Origin: Salvelinus alpinus | Lineage: Eukaryota; Chordata; Actinopteri; Salmoniformes; Salmonidae | Length of the DNA stretch: 64,000 bases | Assembly (NCBI RefSeq): GCF_045679555.1 | Contig: NC_092115.1 | Location: 36,526,728 to 36,590,727, forward strand | Direction of reading: 5' to 3' | Shown here: piece by piece, positions 60,836 to 64,000 of the stretch | Position numbering within the stretch: the first letter of the stretch is position 1 | Layout: every line of letters starts with the position of its first letter | Position numbers and translations under genes: made by a program | The notes under the pieces: generated by a model | The model's database searches: none | Told to the model about the DNA's origin: nothing | The model's input: the letters and a program-made list of their open reading frames with translations, nothing else

Positions 60836-62500
60836 CTGGTCTCATAGACTAGACGTAACATAGTAAACATAAATCTGGGACACACAAATTAGTATGATCT
60901 GTTACTTTTGGTATGGTTACATAAGACAGATGATTACAAAAGGCAGGAACGAAAGTAGGGTGGTTGGTCGGGATGGATGGATGGGTGTATGACAAAGTCT
61001 AGTAACCCAAGGGTTGCAATTTCAAATCTCATCAAGGACAACTTTAGCATTTACCTAATTAGCAACTTTTCAACTACTTGCTACTTTGCAACTACACTGA
61101 ACAAAAATATAAAACGCAACATGCAACGATTTCAAAGATTTTACCGAGGTACAGTTCATATAAGGAAATCAGTCAATTGAAATAAATAAATTAGGCCTTA
61201 ATCTATGGATTTCACATGACTGGGAATACAGATATGCATCTGTTGGTCACAGATAGCTTTAAAAAAAGGTAGGGCCGTGGATCAGAAAACCAATCAGTAT
61301 CTTGTGTGACCAGAATTTGCCTCACGCAGCGCAACACATCTCCTTCACATAGAGTTGATCAGGCTGTTGATTGTGGCCTGTGGAATGTTGTCCCACTCCT
61401 CTTCAATGCCTGTGCGAAGTTATTGGATATTGGCAGGAACTGGAACACACTGTCCTACACGTTGATCCAGGGCATCCCAAAAAAGCTCAAGGAGTGACAT
61501 GTCTGGTGAGAATGCAGGCCATGGAAGAACTGGGACATTTTCAGCTTCCAGGAACTGTGTACAGATCCTCGCGACATGGGGCAGTGCATTATCATGCTGA
61601 AACATGAGGTGATGGCAGCGGATGAATGGCACAACAATGGGCCTCAGTATTTCATCACGGTATCTCTGTGTGTTCAAATTGCCATCAATAAAATGCTATT
61701 TTGTTTGTTGTCCGTAGCTTATGCCTGCTCATACCAAAACCCCACCATGGGCCACTCTGTTCACAATGTTGACATCAGCAAACCACTCGCCCACACGACG
61801 CCATACACGCTGTCTGCCGTCTGCCCAGTACAGTTGAAACCGGGATTCATCTGTAAAGAGGACACTTCTCCAGTTTCATCAGCTGTCCGGGTGGCTAGTC
61901 TCAGACGATCCCGCATGTGAAGAAGTTGGATGTAAAGGTCCTGGGCTGGCGTGGTTAAACATGGTCTGCGTTTCTGAGGCTGGTTGGACATACTCCCAAA
62001 TTCTCTAAACAACGTTGGATGCGGCTTATGGTAGAGAAATCAACATGAAATTCTCTGAAACAGCCCGTGGTCATTCCTCCAGTCAGCATGCCAATTGCAT
62101 ACTCCTTCAAAACTTGAGAAATCTTTGGCATTGTGTTGTGTGACAAAGCTGCACATTTTAGAGTGAGCTTTGTTATCCCCAGCACAAGGTGCACATGTGT
62201 AATGATCATGCTGCTTCATCAGCTTTTTGATTTGACACACCCGCCAGGTGGTTGGATTGTCTTGGCAAAGGAGAAATGCTCACTAACAGCGAGGTAGTAT
62301 ATGTTACGGTTCAAAATGTGAAAGCTTTTTGTGCGCATGGAACATTTTCTGGGATCTTTCATTTCATCTAGCTAACATTAGCCACCTAGCTAGAATTCGT
62401 AACATATATGTTTTGCAAATTCGAAACTAAAGTAATTTTTTGCAAATTCGTTACATATTCTACGTTTGTGTTCCTAGTTCCAACAGGGCAGTAATATGTA
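60836..62500. repeat. Interspersed repeat interrupted by a Tc1 copy
   Basis: The left part 'agcctggtctcatagac' to 'caacttttcaactacttgc' and the right part 'gctaacattagccacctagc' to 'gcaaattcgttacatatt' look like two ends of one dispersed repeat, with the Tc1 element at 61095-62368 inside. Class unknown. Confidence 0.45.
61095..62368 (-). mobile_element. Degenerate Tc1-like transposon, right terminus truncated
   Basis: The left end is 'cactgaacaaaaatataaaac' after TA. The minus-strand transposase pieces at 61420-61677 show LMFQHDNALPHVARICTQFL (second D) and SPDMSLLELFWDALDQR, where the usual LNPIE reads SLLE with the E kept. Further upstream exonless frame pieces lie at 61761-62209. The far inverted repeat is missing after 'ctgggatctttcatttc'. 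Confidence 0.75.
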
Positions 62501-62600
62501 ACAATACACACAAATATAAAAAGTAAAAAAATTGAATGAAGAAATATTGAAATATTAGGACGATCAATATCGGAGTCCGGAGTATAAATAAACATGTATA

Positions 62601-63902
62601 CAGTGCATTCGGAAAGTATTCAGACCCCTTGACTTTTTCAACATTTTGTTATGTTACAGCATTATTCTCAAATTGATTTAAAAAAAATCCCCAATCAATG
62701 TACACACAATACACCATAATGACAAAGCAACATAAAAAAAAAAACGTTTTAGTTAATTTATAAAATAAAAATAAAAAAATATTACATTTAAATAAGTATT
62801 CAGACCCTTTACTCAGTACTTTGTCGAAGCACCTTTGGCAGCATTGACTCTTGAGTATGACGCTACAAGCTTGGCATACCTGTATTTGGGAAGTTTCTCC
62901 CATTCTCCTCTGCAGATCCTTTCAAGCTCTGTCAGGTTGGTTGGGGAGCATTGGTCCCCAAGACAGCTATAGTCTTTAGGTGCCTTTTGACACAGCTATT
63001 TTCAGGTCTCTCAGAAATGTTTGATCCGGGTTCAAGTCCGGGCTCTCAAGGACATTCAGAGACTTGTCCTGAAGCCACTCCTGCGTTGTCTTGGCTGTCT
63101 GCTTAGGGTCGTTGTCCTGTTGGAAGGTGAACCTTTGCCCAAGTCTGAGGTCCTGAGCGTTCTGGAGCAGGTTTTCATCAAGGGTCTCTCTGTACTTCGC
63201 TCTGTTCATCTTTGCCTCGATCCTGACTAGTCTCCCAGTCCCTGTCGCTGAAAAACTTCCCCCACAGCATGATGCTGCCACTACCATGCTTCACCGTAGG
63301 GATGGTGCCAGGTTTCCTCCAGACGTGACGCTTGGCATTCAGGCCAAAGAGGTCAATCTTGGTTTCATCAGACCAGAGAATCTTGTTTCTCATGGTCAGA
63401 GTCTTTAGGTGCCTTTTGACAAACTCCAAGCGGGCTGTCATGTGCCTTTTACTGATGAGTGGCTTCCGTCTGGCCACTCTACCATAAAGGTCTGATTGGT
63501 GGAGTGCTGCAGAGATGGTTGTCCTTCCGGAAGGTTCTCCCATCTCCACAGAGGAACTCTAGAGCTCTGTCAGAGTGACCATCAGGTTCTTGGTAACCTC
63601 CCTGACAAGCCCCTTCTCCCCCGATTGCTCAGTTTGGCTGGGCGGCCAGCTCTAGGAAGAGTCTTGGTAGTTCCAAACTTCTTCCCTTTAAGAATGATGG
63701 AGGCCTCTGTGTTCTTGGGGACCTTCAATGCTGCAGAAATGTTTTGGTACCCTTCCCCAGATCTGTGCCTCGACACAATCCTCTCTCGGAGCTTTACGGA
63801 CAATTCCTTCGACCTCATGGCTTTCAATTCAATAAAATCATCAATTTTAGAATAAGGCTGTATCGTAACAAAATTTGGAAAAAGTCAAGGGGTGTGAATA
63901 CT
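62601..63902 (-). mobile_element. Degenerate Tc1-like transposon, family 'aagtattcagacccc'
   Basis: The left end 'cagtgcattcggaaagtatt' follows TA. The right side stops at 'ggggtgtgaatactg', so the outermost bases are lost. The minus-strand transposase starts at 63821 (MRSKELSVKLRERIVSRH) and reaches the catalytic region near 63000-63290 (FQQDNDPKQTAK, second D). The helix-turn-helix region and WSDETK (first D, near 63370) are recognisable, but frames change several times. The 5' leader is deleted near 63830. Confidence 0.8.
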
Positions 63903-64000
63903 GTGGTGGTTAATTTCTTTGCTATCAAATGAGGAGACAAACTTATCACACAAGTCAGAGTTATACTTAAACTAAATCTTGAATCACTTATTAATAAGGA
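63903..64000. other. Window end, no recognised features
   Basis: AT-rich sequence with nothing recognisable. Confidence 0.4.

Overview
The window looks like nuclear DNA of a salmonid fish (Salmo, Oncorhynchus, Salvelinus or a close relative). The evidence is the dense mix of interspersed repeats typical of that family: several distinct Tc1-like DNA transposon families, including Sleeping Beauty-type elements whose termini begin CAGTTGAAGTCG; tRNA-derived SINEs ending in the tail 'gacttgcctagttaaataaagg'; L2/Rex-type LINE fragments; and hAT-like and TTAA-flanked elements. Host genes are split into short exons with consensus GT/AG junctions. No bacterial, phage or CRISPR feature is present.

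Layout. Positions 1-4960 hold repeats: a LINE tail, two degenerate Tc1 copies and two foldback elements. Three diverged copies of one duplicated segment follow, all in the same orientation: copy A about 4968-23150, copy B about 29240-42200 and copy C about 48940-57310. Each carries, on the minus strand, a four-exon C2H2 zinc-finger gene and, upstream of it, exons of a WD40-repeat protein whose C-terminus resembles TEP1. In copies B and C the zinc-finger gene can be assembled with every splice phase in frame (498 and 496 codons plus stop). Copy A has an intact three-finger terminal exon but a damaged junction at exon 2. The WD40 copies are all decayed.

Between copies A and B (about 23.39-29.24 kb) a Tc1 copy was split by a hAT element with a recognisable 8-bp target duplication. 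That hAT element holds a SINE, a solo-LTR-like element with a perfect 5-bp duplication, and a Tc1 element with a complete DD34E transposase, the only uninterrupted transposase seen. Between B and C (about 42.2-48.9 kb) lie a broken RhoGAP gene of the ARHGAP30/31 type, a LINE reverse-transcriptase fragment and a Sleeping Beauty-type copy. Two RhoGAP exons face the wrong way. One inversion of about 1.8 kb, with an endpoint inside a Tc1 copy, explains both the flipped exons and the split transposon.

The last 6.7 kb (57.3-64 kb) is repeats: a 42-bp minisatellite, a hAT-like foldback, a 1.48-kb TTAA-flanked element, a possible MYM/hAT-type exon and two Tc1 copies.

The three paralogous copies act as natural before/after comparisons. 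Intron 2 of the zinc-finger gene is 157 bp in C, 2.9 kb in B and 5.8 kb in A, and the differences can be assigned to individual insertions. No operon-like cooperation applies. The probable functional content is the zinc-finger genes (nuclear DNA-binding proteins) and one Tc1 transposase; the rest is mobile DNA or decayed gene copies. All family names were assigned by reading motifs, without database searches.
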